Shown one piece after another: positions 1-7,893 of a stretch of DNA of 51,370 nt. The notes beneath the pieces were generated by a model, which ran no database searches, was not told the DNA's origin, and saw only the letters and a program-made list of their open reading frames with translations. Within the stretch, counting starts at the first letter, position 1. Every line of letters starts with the position of its first letter. Position numbers and translations under genes: made by a program. This DNA comes from an uncultured Granulosicoccaceae bacterium. Lineage in GTDB: Bacteria; Pseudomonadota; Gammaproteobacteria; Granulosicoccales; Granulosicoccaceae. Location of the stretch: positions 1-51,370 of the forward strand of contig CALIHW010000172.1 in the NCBI GenBank assembly GCA_938020525.1, read 5' to 3'.

Positions 1-148
1 GAGAACGTGCCATGGCGAGGACGTTTTTACTATCATTTGAGGCGCATAGTTGTTCATACGTAACGAAAATGATCGATAATTATTGTCGCCTTGGCGTACC
101 GTCAGGGCGCGTTCGCAGTAGCGGACGTTCTGCCGCGCAGATTCCTAG
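1..148 (-). repeat. Copy 1 of a 148-bp dispersed inverted repeat
   Basis: The reverse complement of 1-148 matches 13841-13988 at 143 of 148 positions with no gaps. The copy lies just 3' of phaR and includes that gene's stop codon (145-147). It touches the window edge, so it may extend further left. A reading frame crosses both copies, but all the differences falling in it that I checked change the amino acid, which argues against a conserved peptide. I do not recognise the family. It could be a short non-autonomous element, an untranslated RNA or a structural repeat. Confidence 0.85.
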
Positions 149-561
149 CTGGTATGGATGTCTTTCTCTGCGGCGGTTTCGGTGTTGATTGAAGTATTAC
201 CCGTCGCGCGTGGTGGATCCAGCACATTTTGCAGCTGCGCGCGCAACTGCGATTGTCTCTCTACGAATTTGTCGACGCTATCTTCAAGATACTCACCGAG
301 CACGCCTTGCAGGCTGTCGCCATAGAAGCGTATCAGGTTTGCCAGTAGCTCATTGCTGAGCATGGATGTGCCGGTTTGTGTCTCGCGTTCGCCGATGATT
401 TGCAGCAGAACATGGTGTGTAACATCTGAAGCATTTTTTGCATCAATAACGCAAAATTTTTCACCTCTGATGATCATTTCGCGAATGTTCTCCAGCGTGA
501 TATATGAGCTCTGCCGGGTGTCGTACAGTCTTCTGTTTTGATACTTTTTGATGGTACGCAA
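145..561 (-). CDS. phaR: Polyhydroxyalkanoate synthesis repressor PhaR
   Basis: This 138-residue protein resembles PhaR, the DNA-binding repressor that senses PHA granules and controls phasin and PHA genes. Residues about 3-62 form the PHA accumulation regulator DNA-binding domain, opening with the characteristic IKKYQNRRLYDT motif. Residues about 66-105 fit the associated PHB-accumulation regulatory repeat, followed by a charged helical tail. The start is TTG at 559-561, supported by an AGGA Shine-Dalgarno about 8 nt upstream. No PHA synthase or phasin gene lies in the window, so its targets are elsewhere. The gene's last bases fall inside repeat copy 1. Family assignment is confident; the regulatory target is inferred from the family. 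Confidence 0.93.
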   Translation of the reverse strand: MRTIKKYQNRRLYDTRQSSYITLENIREMIIRGEKFCVIDAKNASDVTHHVLLQIIGERETQTGTSMLSNELLANLIRFYGDSLQGVLGEYLEDSVDKFVERQSQLRAQLQNVLDPPRATGNTSINTETAAEKDIHTS

Positions 562-868
562 ACGATGTTTCCTGCATTGCCTGCGGTTAATGTTACCGTA
601 ATTGTGCCTTTCCAGTACGAATTCTTATGCTATCACGTGTGAACATTAGTGGAGTTCATTTCAGATTTGTCGATCGTTTAAGTACCCGGCCTGCTTCGCA
701 GTGACCGTAGATTGCCAGCGTAAATCTACGGTTTGCACAGTGCTTGCACTCACATAACCAGAAACGTCTCACAGTGTAATGTTTCGCACTAATTGCCGCT
801 TGATGTGTCAGTGGTTTGTCACATCGAACATTTGCGTGCGAATAGCAGGACGCAACCAGGGTTAGAGT
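562..868. other. Divergent intergenic region between phaR and the cyclase gene
   Basis: This 307-bp gap must hold the promoters of both divergent genes. I see no convincing ORF. A small dyad, GATGTG (802-807) and CACATC (820-825), lies about 45 nt before the cyclase start. It has a 12-nt spacer, so it does not fit the CRP consensus (TGTGA-N6-TCACA). TGC-rich sequence near 570-590, next to the phaR start, could be an autoregulatory PhaR site, but that is conjecture. Confidence 0.4.
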
Positions 869-2161
869 TTGCAGCGTAAATCGGCCAATCTTCATCGCTA
901 CATAACTAATACGATCACTTGCCTGATCGCTATGGTTGTGTCTGCGTTGTTTTGTTTCGACTTGTTGAAATTGGATTTGTCGACTTCACCAGCTTCATTT
1001 GCAGTGAGCTTTGGTTCTTTAGAGTTTTTATTGCAGAGTGGTGTACGCGGAGTCACATCGTTGCTCATTGCAGCAACGCTTTCCATAGGTGCTCCGCTGC
1101 TTACTATGGTTACTGCATTGCCGATTTTTGCTTTTGCAATACTGGTGGTAGCCGTACTCTACTTTGCTGTACCCGGAAATGGATTTGATCCCACATTTCC
1201 TGCAGTGATTGCAATGTTACTGGTGATTTTTGCAGCATATCTTGTTGGAGCATTTCGAGACCGGGCATCGCATCAACGCAAAGTCACTGAGTTCTTCAGA
1301 CACTATGTACCGTCAAACCTGACCGACTACTACATCGATAATCCTTCAGGCATGGATGCGGTCAGTGATTCGCGTGAATTGACAATTCTCTTTTGTGATA
1401 TCAAACAATTTACTTCCATAGCCGAGACGCTTGATCCGGATCGATTACGAGACTGGCTTAATGCCTATTTCGGCGTGGTAAGTCGTGTTATTCATCAACA
1501 TGGTGGCACCGTTGATAAATATATGGGTGATAGTGTTATGGCTTTCTGGGGTGCACCCGAGCCCAGTGAAACTCATGCATCAGATGCGTTGTATGCATCG
1601 CGCAGAATTCAGGAGGAGGTAGCAGTTCTATCGCATCAGTTGCAAGGCCTTGGTCTGCCACCGATAACTATCGGTATAGGTATGGCAACAGGCTTTGCCA
1701 ATGTCGGGCATATGGGGTCGCGTTATCATATGACATACACTGCTGTTGGCGACCCTGTGAACACAGCCAATCGCTTGCAGCGCTGTACGGGTTACTATGA
1801 TTTGTCGATCGTTGTCGCTGAGTCTACGATCGAAAAAGTACCGGAGTATCTTTTCCGCGAGCTCGATACCGTGCATGTAAAAGGTCGACAGAAGATCGTG
1901 CGTTTGTTTGAGCCTGTTTGCCCTGTGGAAGAAGCGTCTCCAGAACTGCATAAACGGTTGCAATTGCACGGCAAAGCCATGCAGTTTTATCGGCAGGGGA
2001 TGTGGAGTGATGCGGAGCGTCTGTTTGCAAAGCTCGGACGAGATGATCTCACCAGTCGTGAGTTTTACAAGAAGTACGTCGACCGGATACAGAAAATACG
2101 AACGACAAAACCAGAAGATGAGAGCGCCCATATTCTCGATTTGACACAACGAATCGGTTGA
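869..2161 (+). CDS. Membrane-bound class III adenylate/guanylate cyclase
   Basis: This 430-residue protein is predicted to make cAMP (or cGMP) from the nucleoside triphosphate at the inner membrane. Hydrophobic segments lie at about 14-34, 62-101 (probably two helices) and 110-129, followed by a short linker and the cyclase domain at about 168-345. Catalytic residues are visible: metal-binding D177 (FCDIKQFT) and D221 (YMGDS), K217 as substrate contact, and transition-state N298 and R302 in GDPVNTANR. The membrane arrangement resembles that following a CHASE2 sensor, but the large periplasmic CHASE2 domain is absent. The start is TTG; the first ATG (931) would cut into the first membrane helix. 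The C-terminal 80 residues are helical and unassigned. Product specificity cannot be settled by eye. Confidence 0.88.
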   Translation: MQRKSANLHRYITNTITCLIAMVVSALFCFDLLKLDLSTSPASFAVSFGSLEFLLQSGVRGVTSLLIAATLSIGAPLLTMVTALPIFAFAILVVAVLYFAVPGNGFDPTFPAVIAMLLVIFAAYLVGAFRDRASHQRKVTEFFRHYVPSNLTDYYIDNPSGMDAVSDSRELTILFCDIKQFTSIAETLDPDRLRDWLNAYFGVVSRVIHQHGGTVDKYMGDSVMAFWGAPEPSETHASDALYASRRIQEEVAVLSHQLQGLGLPPITIGIGMATGFANVGHMGSRYHMTYTAVGDPVNTANRLQRCTGYYDLSIVVAESTIEKVPEYLFRELDTVHVKGRQKIVRLFEPVCPVEEASPELHKRLQLHGKAMQFYRQGMWSDAERLFAKLGRDDLTSREFYKKYVDRIQKIRTTKPEDESAHILDLTQRIG

Positions 2162-2194
2162 GTCTCTTACGCAGTGGCTTCCTGGCCGCTTTTA

Positions 2195-2905
2195 TTAATG
2201 GCCTACTTTTACCCAGGCATCATTTACATAGCGCTCCTGTGGTTTATAGAACGACTTATAGTTCATCTTGTCGCATGCCTCGATCCAGTAACCAAGGTAC
2301 ACGTATTTCAGGCCGAGATCGCGAGCCAACTCTGTTTGCTTGATGATGCAGGTAGTTCCGAGGCTGCGTTTTCGAAGATCCGGATCAAAGTAGGTGTAGA
2401 CCGCGCTCAAACCAGTGCTGACAATATCGGTTACTGCAACGGCTAACAATTTGCCATCAAGTCTTAGTGTGCAGAACTCTGTGTCACACCAGTCGCTAAT
2501 TAAAAATCGTTCGAAGTCCGCGCGCTCCGGATTGTCCATGCCAGCGTCTTTGTGGCGACTACTGAGATAGTGACAATACAGGTCGAAGTATTCATCTGTG
2601 TAGCGTGCAGATTCGGTGCTGAAAGTCAGGTCTTTGTTGTTGTTAACGGCGCGTTTTTGCGAGCGGCTTGGCTTGAATTCATCAACGGTTATTCTGGCGG
2701 AAATACATTTTTCACACTGTTCGCAGTGCGGCCGATAGAGGTAATCACCGCTACGTCTGAAACCTTTTTGTATGAGTCCGCTGTACAGCGGCATTGTCGG
2801 AGGTCGGAACGGGTCTGCATAAACATTGCGCGCAGTATGATCATCCAGATAACTACATGGCTCCGGTGGGGATTGAAACAGTACAATTTTTGAACTGTGT
2901 TGCAT
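2195..2905 (-). CDS. bpt: Aspartate/glutamate leucyltransferase (Bpt)
   Basis: Bpt transfers leucine from Leu-tRNA to proteins with N-terminal Asp or Glu, marking them for ClpAP through the bacterial N-end rule. The 236-residue protein shows the family's landmarks. PCSYL lies at about 16-20, followed by the segment GFRRSGDYLYRPHC (about 48-61) with clustered cysteines C61, C64 and C67, and then a PSRSQKR motif near 80. The C-terminal half carries the GNAT-like core ending in YLGYWI and a Y-K-x-F-Y-K-P motif. Length is typical. It starts with ATG and stands alone on the minus strand, convergent with the upstream cyclase gene (33-bp gap). Confidence 0.95.
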   Translation of the reverse strand: MQHSSKIVLFQSPPEPCSYLDDHTARNVYADPFRPPTMPLYSGLIQKGFRRSGDYLYRPHCEQCEKCISARITVDEFKPSRSQKRAVNNNKDLTFSTESARYTDEYFDLYCHYLSSRHKDAGMDNPERADFERFLISDWCDTEFCTLRLDGKLLAVAVTDIVSTGLSAVYTYFDPDLRKRSLGTTCIIKQTELARDLGLKYVYLGYWIEACDKMNYKSFYKPQERYVNDAWVKVGH

Positions 2906-3019
2906 GATTGCTAGTATGCTTTAGATCATTTGACTATATAACATTACGACAAGCGCCTGAAGTCTTGTTGAATGAGTTCGTGAACTGCCCCGGTGGGTTA
3001 TGTGCAGTAGTATCCCAAG

Positions 3020-3041
3020 GCCAGCTCAGGGCCAGCTCAGG
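3020..3041. repeat. 11-bp perfect tandem duplication
   Basis: The unit GCCAGCTCAGG occurs twice in immediate succession (3020-3030 and 3031-3041). It sits in the short gap between sbcB and bpt. It looks like a slippage duplication; no function is suggested. Confidence 0.8.
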
Positions 3042-3058
3042 TTTAGTACCATGGATGT

Positions 3059-4507
3059 CTAAGTGTTTGTTTGTTCAGAATATGCAGCGATTCTCTCACC
3101 ATAATTTGCGAGCTTGCTCACGCTTTCCGGTTTCGCATTTGCTGCCCGCATTTCCTCCAGTAGTGCACGGTACTCTACCAGTGATCTGAATCCATCCTGT
3201 CCGTTGTGTACACGTTGGTGGCAAAAATCTTTCCACCTTGCCTGATCATCTGAACTTAATGTTTCCGGCCAGTTGCGCGCGGTGAGCCTGAAGCAAAGCT
3301 CGTTTAGTCTGTCATCATCGAATTTATAACGAGTATAGTCCGCGGGTTTTCCGCTACTTAGTTCTGACTGCATGGCGTCCATGGTGACTTTATCGCGGCC
3401 GTTGGCAAAGCTGCCTGAGTATAAGGTTAGGTCAGGGTCGTCTTTCTCTGGCTGGTCGTAGCGGGTAAAAATCTCGGCAAGCTTTTGCAAAACATTTTCG
3501 GCACTCAGTAGTTTTTGTCTGTGTTCAAGGCAAGTGTTTCTGTCAAGTTGCCACTGCCTGGCAGTTTTTTCATCAAGAGTATTAACAGGTACAAGCACAG
3601 GGCAGCGGTTGGCATGTACTGTTTTTATTGCTATTCGACTAGTGCCGTCTGGCAAATCTTTACTGGCAGTAAAGATTCGTTCTTTTAGTTTATCTGCTGA
3701 AAGCTTGATGAGGTCTTCCGGGTCGTGGCGGAGGTCGTAGACCAGTACACCATTCTGGTTGGTCGGGTGTGGCCCTAGAGGCATTACCATTGACAAGTGT
3801 CCGACAGATGCCGGATACATGCCAGAGACATGAAGCACAGGCTCGCGCTTTACCAGGTTAAGTGCTGTGCCCAGAATCCAGTGTTTGTTGCGGGTGTTGT
3901 AGGCATAGTCGAACAGTCTGGGTTGTTTTTCTTTGAGTAGTCTTGCTATGGCAATTGTCGCTCTGACGTCAGCCAGTGCATCGTGTGCATCACCGTGTTC
4001 GATCCCGTTTGCCGCGGTAAGTAATTCCAGTTTATTGCTTGCCTTGCCGTCAGCATCGAAGGGCCATTCAATACCGTCCGGCCGCAGGGCGCGGCAGAGT
4101 CTGACAACATCTATTAAATCCCATCGCGAGTTTCCGTCACGCCACTCGCGGCTGTAAGGATCAAACAAATTTCTAAACAACAGCTGACGGGTAAATTCGT
4201 CATCAAAGCGGATGCTGTTAAACCCGACGGTACAGGTACTTGCAGTCGCCATCAGTCGATGAACAGTGTCGGCGAAATGCCACTCGCTCATGCCTTTTTC
4301 GTTTGCGGTTTGTGGCAGCACACCATGCACCATGCAGGAGCCGGGGTCGGGCAGATAATCAGGCGACTGGCGGCAGTAGATCATAGTGCCGTCGTCTATT
4401 TCTTCGAGGTTTTCATCAGTGCGTATGGATGCAAACTGCACAGGACGTTCGCGCGCTGAATCGCGGCCGAAAGTCTCGTAGTCATGCCAAAGAAAAGTTT
4501 TAGGCAT
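3059..4507 (-). CDS. sbcB: Exodeoxyribonuclease I (SbcB)
   Basis: ExoI degrades single-stranded DNA 3' to 5' and acts in recombination, mismatch repair and clearing of ssDNA ends. The 482-residue protein has the DEDDh nuclease signature: D9 and E11 (HDYETFG), D103 (GFNSIRFDDEF), H175 and D180 (HDALAD). These lie close to the E. coli positions 15, 17, 108, 181 and 186. The remainder fits the SH3-like and helical ExoI C-terminal domains that complete the ring around ssDNA. Length is normal for the family (E. coli 475). It starts with ATG. It is followed, with a 54-bp gap on its start side, by the DUF2058 gene in the same orientation. Confidence 0.97.
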   Translation of the reverse strand: MPKTFLWHDYETFGRDSARERPVQFASIRTDENLEEIDDGTMIYCRQSPDYLPDPGSCMVHGVLPQTANEKGMSEWHFADTVHRLMATASTCTVGFNSIRFDDEFTRQLLFRNLFDPYSREWRDGNSRWDLIDVVRLCRALRPDGIEWPFDADGKASNKLELLTAANGIEHGDAHDALADVRATIAIARLLKEKQPRLFDYAYNTRNKHWILGTALNLVKREPVLHVSGMYPASVGHLSMVMPLGPHPTNQNGVLVYDLRHDPEDLIKLSADKLKERIFTASKDLPDGTSRIAIKTVHANRCPVLVPVNTLDEKTARQWQLDRNTCLEHRQKLLSAENVLQKLAEIFTRYDQPEKDDPDLTLYSGSFANGRDKVTMDAMQSELSSGKPADYTRYKFDDDRLNELCFRLTARNWPETLSSDDQARWKDFCHQRVHNGQDGFRSLVEYRALLEEMRAANAKPESVSKLANYGERIAAYSEQTNT

Positions 4508-4561
4508 GGTCTAATGCTTCACAACATGGTGTTTGGTAGAGGGTTATATAAAAGAGGCGTA

Positions 4562-5152
4562 TCACCACTGGAGGTCATCTGGTACCTGGAACTCCGAGTA
4601 CTCGTCGTCTTCGGTATTTTTGTCATCGCTTACTTCTTCTGCGTTGAAGACACTCCACTGTGGGTTGATATTAATAACCTTATCAGCAGTTTCTATCGGT
4701 ATTAAATAAGTATCGCCGTTTAATCTTGTAATAGCGACTTTTCGCGCGGTGAGATGTTTCTGCGCTGCCTCGTTCACGTAAAGCTCGCGGATACGCTTTT
4801 CAACTGTGTAGCGGTAAGCAATATCCCCTTTCCAGTTTTCAAGTTTATTGCTGTCAATCAGTTCTTTTATCTGTGTTTTTTGTCTTTTGCGCTCGGCGAT
4901 CGCGGCTTCTGCTGTAGCGTCTTTTGGCTGGGTATTCTTCTTTTGGGCTTTTGCCCCGGACTTATTGTCCGCAGTTTTAGATCCGGGGTTTGGGCGACCC
5001 TTTTTGACGTGCCCTTTTTGTTCCTGGCTCTTCTTGTGGTGGCTCTTCTTACGCTGGCTTTTACCGTGATCGGTATTGTTGTTCTTTTTTACCGGTTTTT
5101 TGGGGGCTTCAAAGCCAGCTGCGATCAATTGGTCGCGTAGAGAGTCTGCCAT
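4562..5152 (-). CDS. DUF2058 family protein (YaiL-like)
   Basis: This 196-residue protein matches the DUF2058/YaiL family, often annotated as nucleoprotein or polynucleotide-associated, with no settled reaction. The N-terminus (SLRDQLIAAGF) is the family hallmark. It is followed by a highly basic, low-complexity Lys/Gln/Ser stretch to about residue 85, then a conserved C-terminal half. That half contains a YRYTVEKRIRELYVN-type segment and a strand-rich end. The start ATG at 5150-5152 has a GAGG Shine-Dalgarno 4 nt upstream. The basic region suggests nucleic-acid or ribosome contact, but that is inference. It may be co-transcribed with sbcB. Confidence 0.88.
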   Translation of the reverse strand: MADSLRDQLIAAGFEAPKKPVKKNNNTDHGKSQRKKSHHKKSQEQKGHVKKGRPNPGSKTADNKSGAKAQKKNTQPKDATAEAAIAERKRQKTQIKELIDSNKLENWKGDIAYRYTVEKRIRELYVNEAAQKHLTARKVAITRLNGDTYLIPIETADKVININPQWSVFNAEEVSDDKNTEDDEYSEFQVPDDLQW

Positions 5153-5226
5153 GTTACCTCGATCCTGCTAACTGTATCCGCTGTATATTACTGGTTGACT
5201 CAGTAACATTGCCGCAATGCGTATAT

Positions 5227-5733
5227 TTAGTGCTTTCGCCCGCTTGTGAAGAACATTGCCAGTGACAGCAATAGAAAAACCACAAACAGAATTAGCGTTA
5301 ACGCTGGCAGCGAAAGGCCGAGTAATTGAAATTGAATATCAGCACAGTCGCCGGAGCTGTTAAAGATATTATCTAAAAATGACTTAAAAGGCATATTTTC
5401 GAGCATATGCCAAAATCCTGGGCCACACTCCGGAACGGATTCTTTTGGTTGCTGCTGTAGCCAAAGATGGCGGGCGCAAATGCCTATACCCGTTAGCGAT
5501 AGTAATATCGCCAGAGTGGCGTAGATTTTCCTGCCAATAGCAAGCGGGTTGTGGATTAGCGCTAGTGTAAATACTACGCAAAGTCCAATGACAACAGCCC
5601 GGTCCAGAATGCATAAAGAGCAGGGAGCGAGGTACTCGACCATCTGCAGGTAGCCAATAGCGAAAACCAGGGATGAAATGCCGAGGACCAGCCCTATCAG
5701 GCTGGCAGATCTACCGGAAAAAATATTGTTCAT
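5227..5733 (-). CDS. dsbB: Disulfide bond formation protein DsbB
   Basis: DsbB is the inner-membrane quinone reductase that reoxidises periplasmic DsbA. The 168-residue protein has four hydrophobic segments (about 10-30, 43-60, 66-85 and 137-162). It carries both functional cysteine pairs: CSLC (C38, C41) in the first periplasmic loop, and C103/C130 in the second loop. This spacing closely parallels E. coli C41/C44 and C104/C130. The second loop includes the GPGFWHML-type segment. It starts with ATG. A DsbC isomerase gene is encoded about 20 kb away in the same window, but no dsbA is present. Confidence 0.96.
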   Translation of the reverse strand: MNNIFSGRSASLIGLVLGISSLVFAIGYLQMVEYLAPCSLCILDRAVVIGLCVVFTLALIHNPLAIGRKIYATLAILLSLTGIGICARHLWLQQQPKESVPECGPGFWHMLENMPFKSFLDNIFNSSGDCADIQFQLLGLSLPALTLILFVVFLLLSLAMFFTSGRKH

Positions 5734-5804
5734 AATGGGTATTCTGATTGCGATTGTCAGGGGTTGGTGCCTGACCTTGGTTTTCGACTATCGTTTTTTC
5801 GACT

Positions 5805-5863
5805 TAGCCCGGACTATTCATGCAATGGCGAGATGCCGTGGATTTCATGGATAGTCCGGGCTA
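5805..5863. repeat. REP-like extragenic palindrome
   Basis: An 18-nt left arm (TAGCCCGGACTATTCATG, 5805-5822) is matched 17 of 18 by the inverted right arm at 5846-5863, with 23 nt between them. It lies between the divergent dsbB and hisN-like genes, so it is not a 3' terminator for either. The AGCCCGGA-type core resembles the GC-rich stems of repetitive extragenic palindromes. Only one copy is seen in this window, so family status is unproven. Confidence 0.65.
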
Positions 5864-6018
5864 GGGTTTATTGTAGAAGAATATTTGTCTGGTCGCATCC
5901 GCAGCAAACAGGCATTATCATTAAGTGAACTAGTGTAGTGTGACACACAAAGTGTACTTCGGCTCATCCTTGGCGGCAGCTTAGCTGTCACTAAAACAAG
6001 CTCCTTATTACCGGCATT

Positions 6019-6897
6019 ATGACTACAATTTTTCCGAAAGGCTCGTCCGATAACAATGTGTCGCTTGTTGATCTTGATAGTCGTGAAATAAAGGCGCTTT
6101 GTGAGTTTGCATGTCAGCTGGCCGATGCAGCGGCTGCAGTAACCCTAGGCTATTTTCGACAACAGATAGAAGTAGACAACAAATTAGCAGACGATGCATT
6201 TGATCCGGTAACAATAGCTGATCGTGCTGCAGAAGAGGCGATACGCGATTTAATTCGTGCGCAGTATCCAGATCATGGCATCTACGGTGAAGAGCATGGT
6301 GTTACCACTGGTAGTAGTCACCTTACCTGGGTTCTGGATCCGATTGATGGAACACGGGCTTTCATTTCAGGTTTGCCCACCTGGGGTACATTGATTTCGT
6401 TATACGACGGTGTCAGACCGATTGTTGGCATAATGGATCAACCTTTCACCGGTGAGCGTTATATCGCATACGGTGCCAATGGATCTTCAACGCTGCGCCA
6501 TCATGGTATTGATGCGGCGCTACAAAGCAGTCGGTGTCAGCAGTTATCTGATGCCATCATGATGTCTACTGCACCTGACATGTTTGATGCGGCTGAGTTT
6601 GAAGTTCAGCAAAAGCTGGCTAAAACAGTAAAGCTCATGCGATATGGCGGTGACTGCTACGCCTATTGTCTGCTCGCTGCAGGTCATATTGACTTGGTTG
6701 TAGAGAGCGATTTAAGTCCTTTCGATATTCTGGCGTTAGTACCGATTATTGAAAATTCCGGTGGTGTAATCACCGATTGGTCCGGTGGGACCGCCGTAAA
6801 CGGAGGCCAGATACTTGCGGCGGCAACCACAGCGCTACACCTTGAAGCGCTCAAGGTGCTTCAGCTTGCTGCAAAAAAGTCAGATAAGATTTTATAA
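6019..6897 (+). CDS. hisN: HisN-type histidinol-phosphatase (inositol monophosphatase family)
   Basis: This 292-residue Mg2+-dependent phosphatase belongs to the inositol monophosphatase superfamily and most resembles the histidinol-phosphatase (HisN) subgroup. That enzyme dephosphorylates histidinol phosphate in histidine synthesis. Metal ligands are visible: E91-E92 in YGEEHG, D107 and D110 in LDPIDGT, and a late Asp in DLSPFDILALVPI. The GTRAFISGLPTWGT stretch favours the HisN type over SuhB. About 20 extra residues precede the first helix, so a shorter start is possible. No other his genes are nearby. The 3' end overlaps the convergent esterase gene by 37 bp. Substrate assignment is by family resemblance only. 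Confidence 0.85.
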   Translation: MTTIFPKGSSDNNVSLVDLDSREIKALCEFACQLADAAAAVTLGYFRQQIEVDNKLADDAFDPVTIADRAAEEAIRDLIRAQYPDHGIYGEEHGVTTGSSHLTWVLDPIDGTRAFISGLPTWGTLISLYDGVRPIVGIMDQPFTGERYIAYGANGSSTLRHHGIDAALQSSRCQQLSDAIMMSTAPDMFDAAEFEVQQKLAKTVKLMRYGGDCYAYCLLAAGHIDLVVESDLSPFDILALVPIIENSGGVITDWSGGTAVNGGQILAAATTALHLEALKVLQLAAKKSDKIL

Positions 6898-7679
6898 ACC
6901 ACATCGGGCTTTTCGCTGTGTGGCCAGTGTCCTGCGCCATCGATTGTTTTTAGTGAAGGGTTGCTAAAGAGTGCGGCGATTGGCAGTCGGTCTGCATCAG
7001 TCAAATAACTAGACTCAGCACCTTTTACAAACAATACCGGTTTTTTAAACTGATGCTCTGATGAAATTGAGTCTGCAATTTGATCGTATCGTGAATCTAT
7101 TTCATCAATATTGATCCGAAGTGCGTAATGTCCAGTGTCTGTGCGTTTTAGATTTTTCAACAGAAACGATCGAATGGCAGCCTGTGCTTCAAATGGTTTG
7201 AGTATTTCGTCTGCCTGTTTTCGTGATTTAATGTCTGCACGGGATAATGCCTGCAATCCGTTTATTATTTGCTCGTGATGTTTCCCATAACGGCGTGGCC
7301 CGATATCTACCAGGGCAAGTTTGTTCACCAGATCGATGTTTTGCAGGGCAAGTTGCATGGCAGTTTTTCCTCCCATTGAATGACCAACAACAGAAGTGTT
7401 CTTGATACCCAAGGTAGTACAGGTGTGAGCAACGTCTGACGCCATCTCCGCGTATGTCATACCACTTGTATGAGGAGAGTTACCGTGGTTTCTCAGATCC
7501 ATGCAATGTACGTAATGCTGGTCTGACAATCGGATTGCCATCGCTTTCCAGTTGTTCAGGTCGCCGAACAACCCGTGCAGAATAACCAGGTTCGGATTTG
7601 CCGGTGATCCGGTGCTACTGCTGTTCAGTATGATCGGTCGGGTGATCGGTCGGGTGATCGGTGGGTTTGTGTAGGTCAT
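6861..7679 (-). CDS. Alpha/beta hydrolase, YbfF-like esterase
   Basis: This 272-residue protein is a single-domain alpha/beta hydrolase close to the YbfF acyl-CoA/ester hydrolase group. The oxyanion region is LHGLFGD (34-40). The nucleophile is S101 in GHSMGG, and the catalytic His lies in GAGHWPHSEKP near the C-terminus. The LRNHGNSPH and DIGPRRY segments are typical of the group. Translation begins MTYTNPPITRPITRPI, where a 12-bp tandem repeat (7632-7667) encodes the ITRP repetition. That N-terminal tail is unlikely to belong to the catalytic core. The gene overlaps hisN tail-to-tail by 37 bp. The natural substrate is unknown. Confidence 0.9.
   Translation of the reverse strand: MTYTNPPITRPITRPIILNSSSTGSPANPNLVILHGLFGDLNNWKAMAIRLSDQHYVHCMDLRNHGNSPHTSGMTYAEMASDVAHTCTTLGIKNTSVVGHSMGGKTAMQLALQNIDLVNKLALVDIGPRRYGKHHEQIINGLQALSRADIKSRKQADEILKPFEAQAAIRSFLLKNLKRTDTGHYALRINIDEIDSRYDQIADSISSEHQFKKPVLFVKGAESSYLTDADRLPIAALFSNPSLKTIDGAGHWPHSEKPDVVYKILSDFFAAS
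7632..7667. repeat. 12-bp tandem repeat in the esterase 5' end
   Basis: Two perfect copies of GATCGGTCGGGT (7632-7643, 7644-7655) are followed by a third, diverged copy. Being a multiple of three, copy changes would only lengthen or shorten the N-terminal tail of the esterase without shifting its frame. Confidence 0.85.
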
Positions 7680-7741
7680 ACCGTGGAGCTCGTAGCGGTT
7701 GTTACGCCTGACCGGCGTTTTTGGTTGATTACCCTTATTGC

Positions 7742-7773
7742 TTGAATAATACAGGGTGTAAACACAGTATAAT
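7742..7773 (+). promoter_or_regulatory. Candidate sigma70 promoter for gshA
   Basis: A perfect -10 hexamer TATAAT lies at 7768-7773. The nearest -35-like hexamer is TTGAAT at 7742-7747, with a long 20-nt spacer, so the -35 assignment is weak. Transcription from here would give a leader of about 115 nt carrying the CCCGGG blocks described separately. Confidence 0.45.
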
Positions 7774-7784
7774 GGTTCAACATT

Positions 7785-7867
7785 CCCGGGTCCCGGCCCG
7801 TGGTGTGGTATCCCGGGTCAGTATTTCCCGGGTTGCTTACGACTAACTACGGGGCTCACTGTAGTCC
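7785..7867 (+). promoter_or_regulatory. GC-rich structured leader of gshA with three CCCGGG blocks
   Basis: Self-complementary CCCGGG hexamers occur at 7785-7790, 7812-7817 and 7827-7832, each in a similar T-CCCGGG-T context. Any two could pair, so alternative, mutually exclusive stems are possible in the mRNA leader. A further small stem, ACTAC/GTAGT, lies at about 7848-7867, just before the ribosome binding site. I do not recognise a known riboswitch. Regulation by structure is inference. Confidence 0.4.
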
Positions 7868-7893
7868 GGGGTAATTCTTTGGAGATAATTTAA

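Noticed and set aside
12..188. A 58-codon plus-strand frame through repeat copy 1 (MARTFLLSF...), also partly open in copy 2
   Set aside because: The differences between copies that fall in this frame are non-synonymous and there is no good ribosome binding site, so the repeat is unlikely to be kept for a peptide.
802..825. CRP-binding site before the cyclase gene
   Set aside because: The dyad arms are 12 nt apart and the core does not match TGTGA-N6-TCACA.
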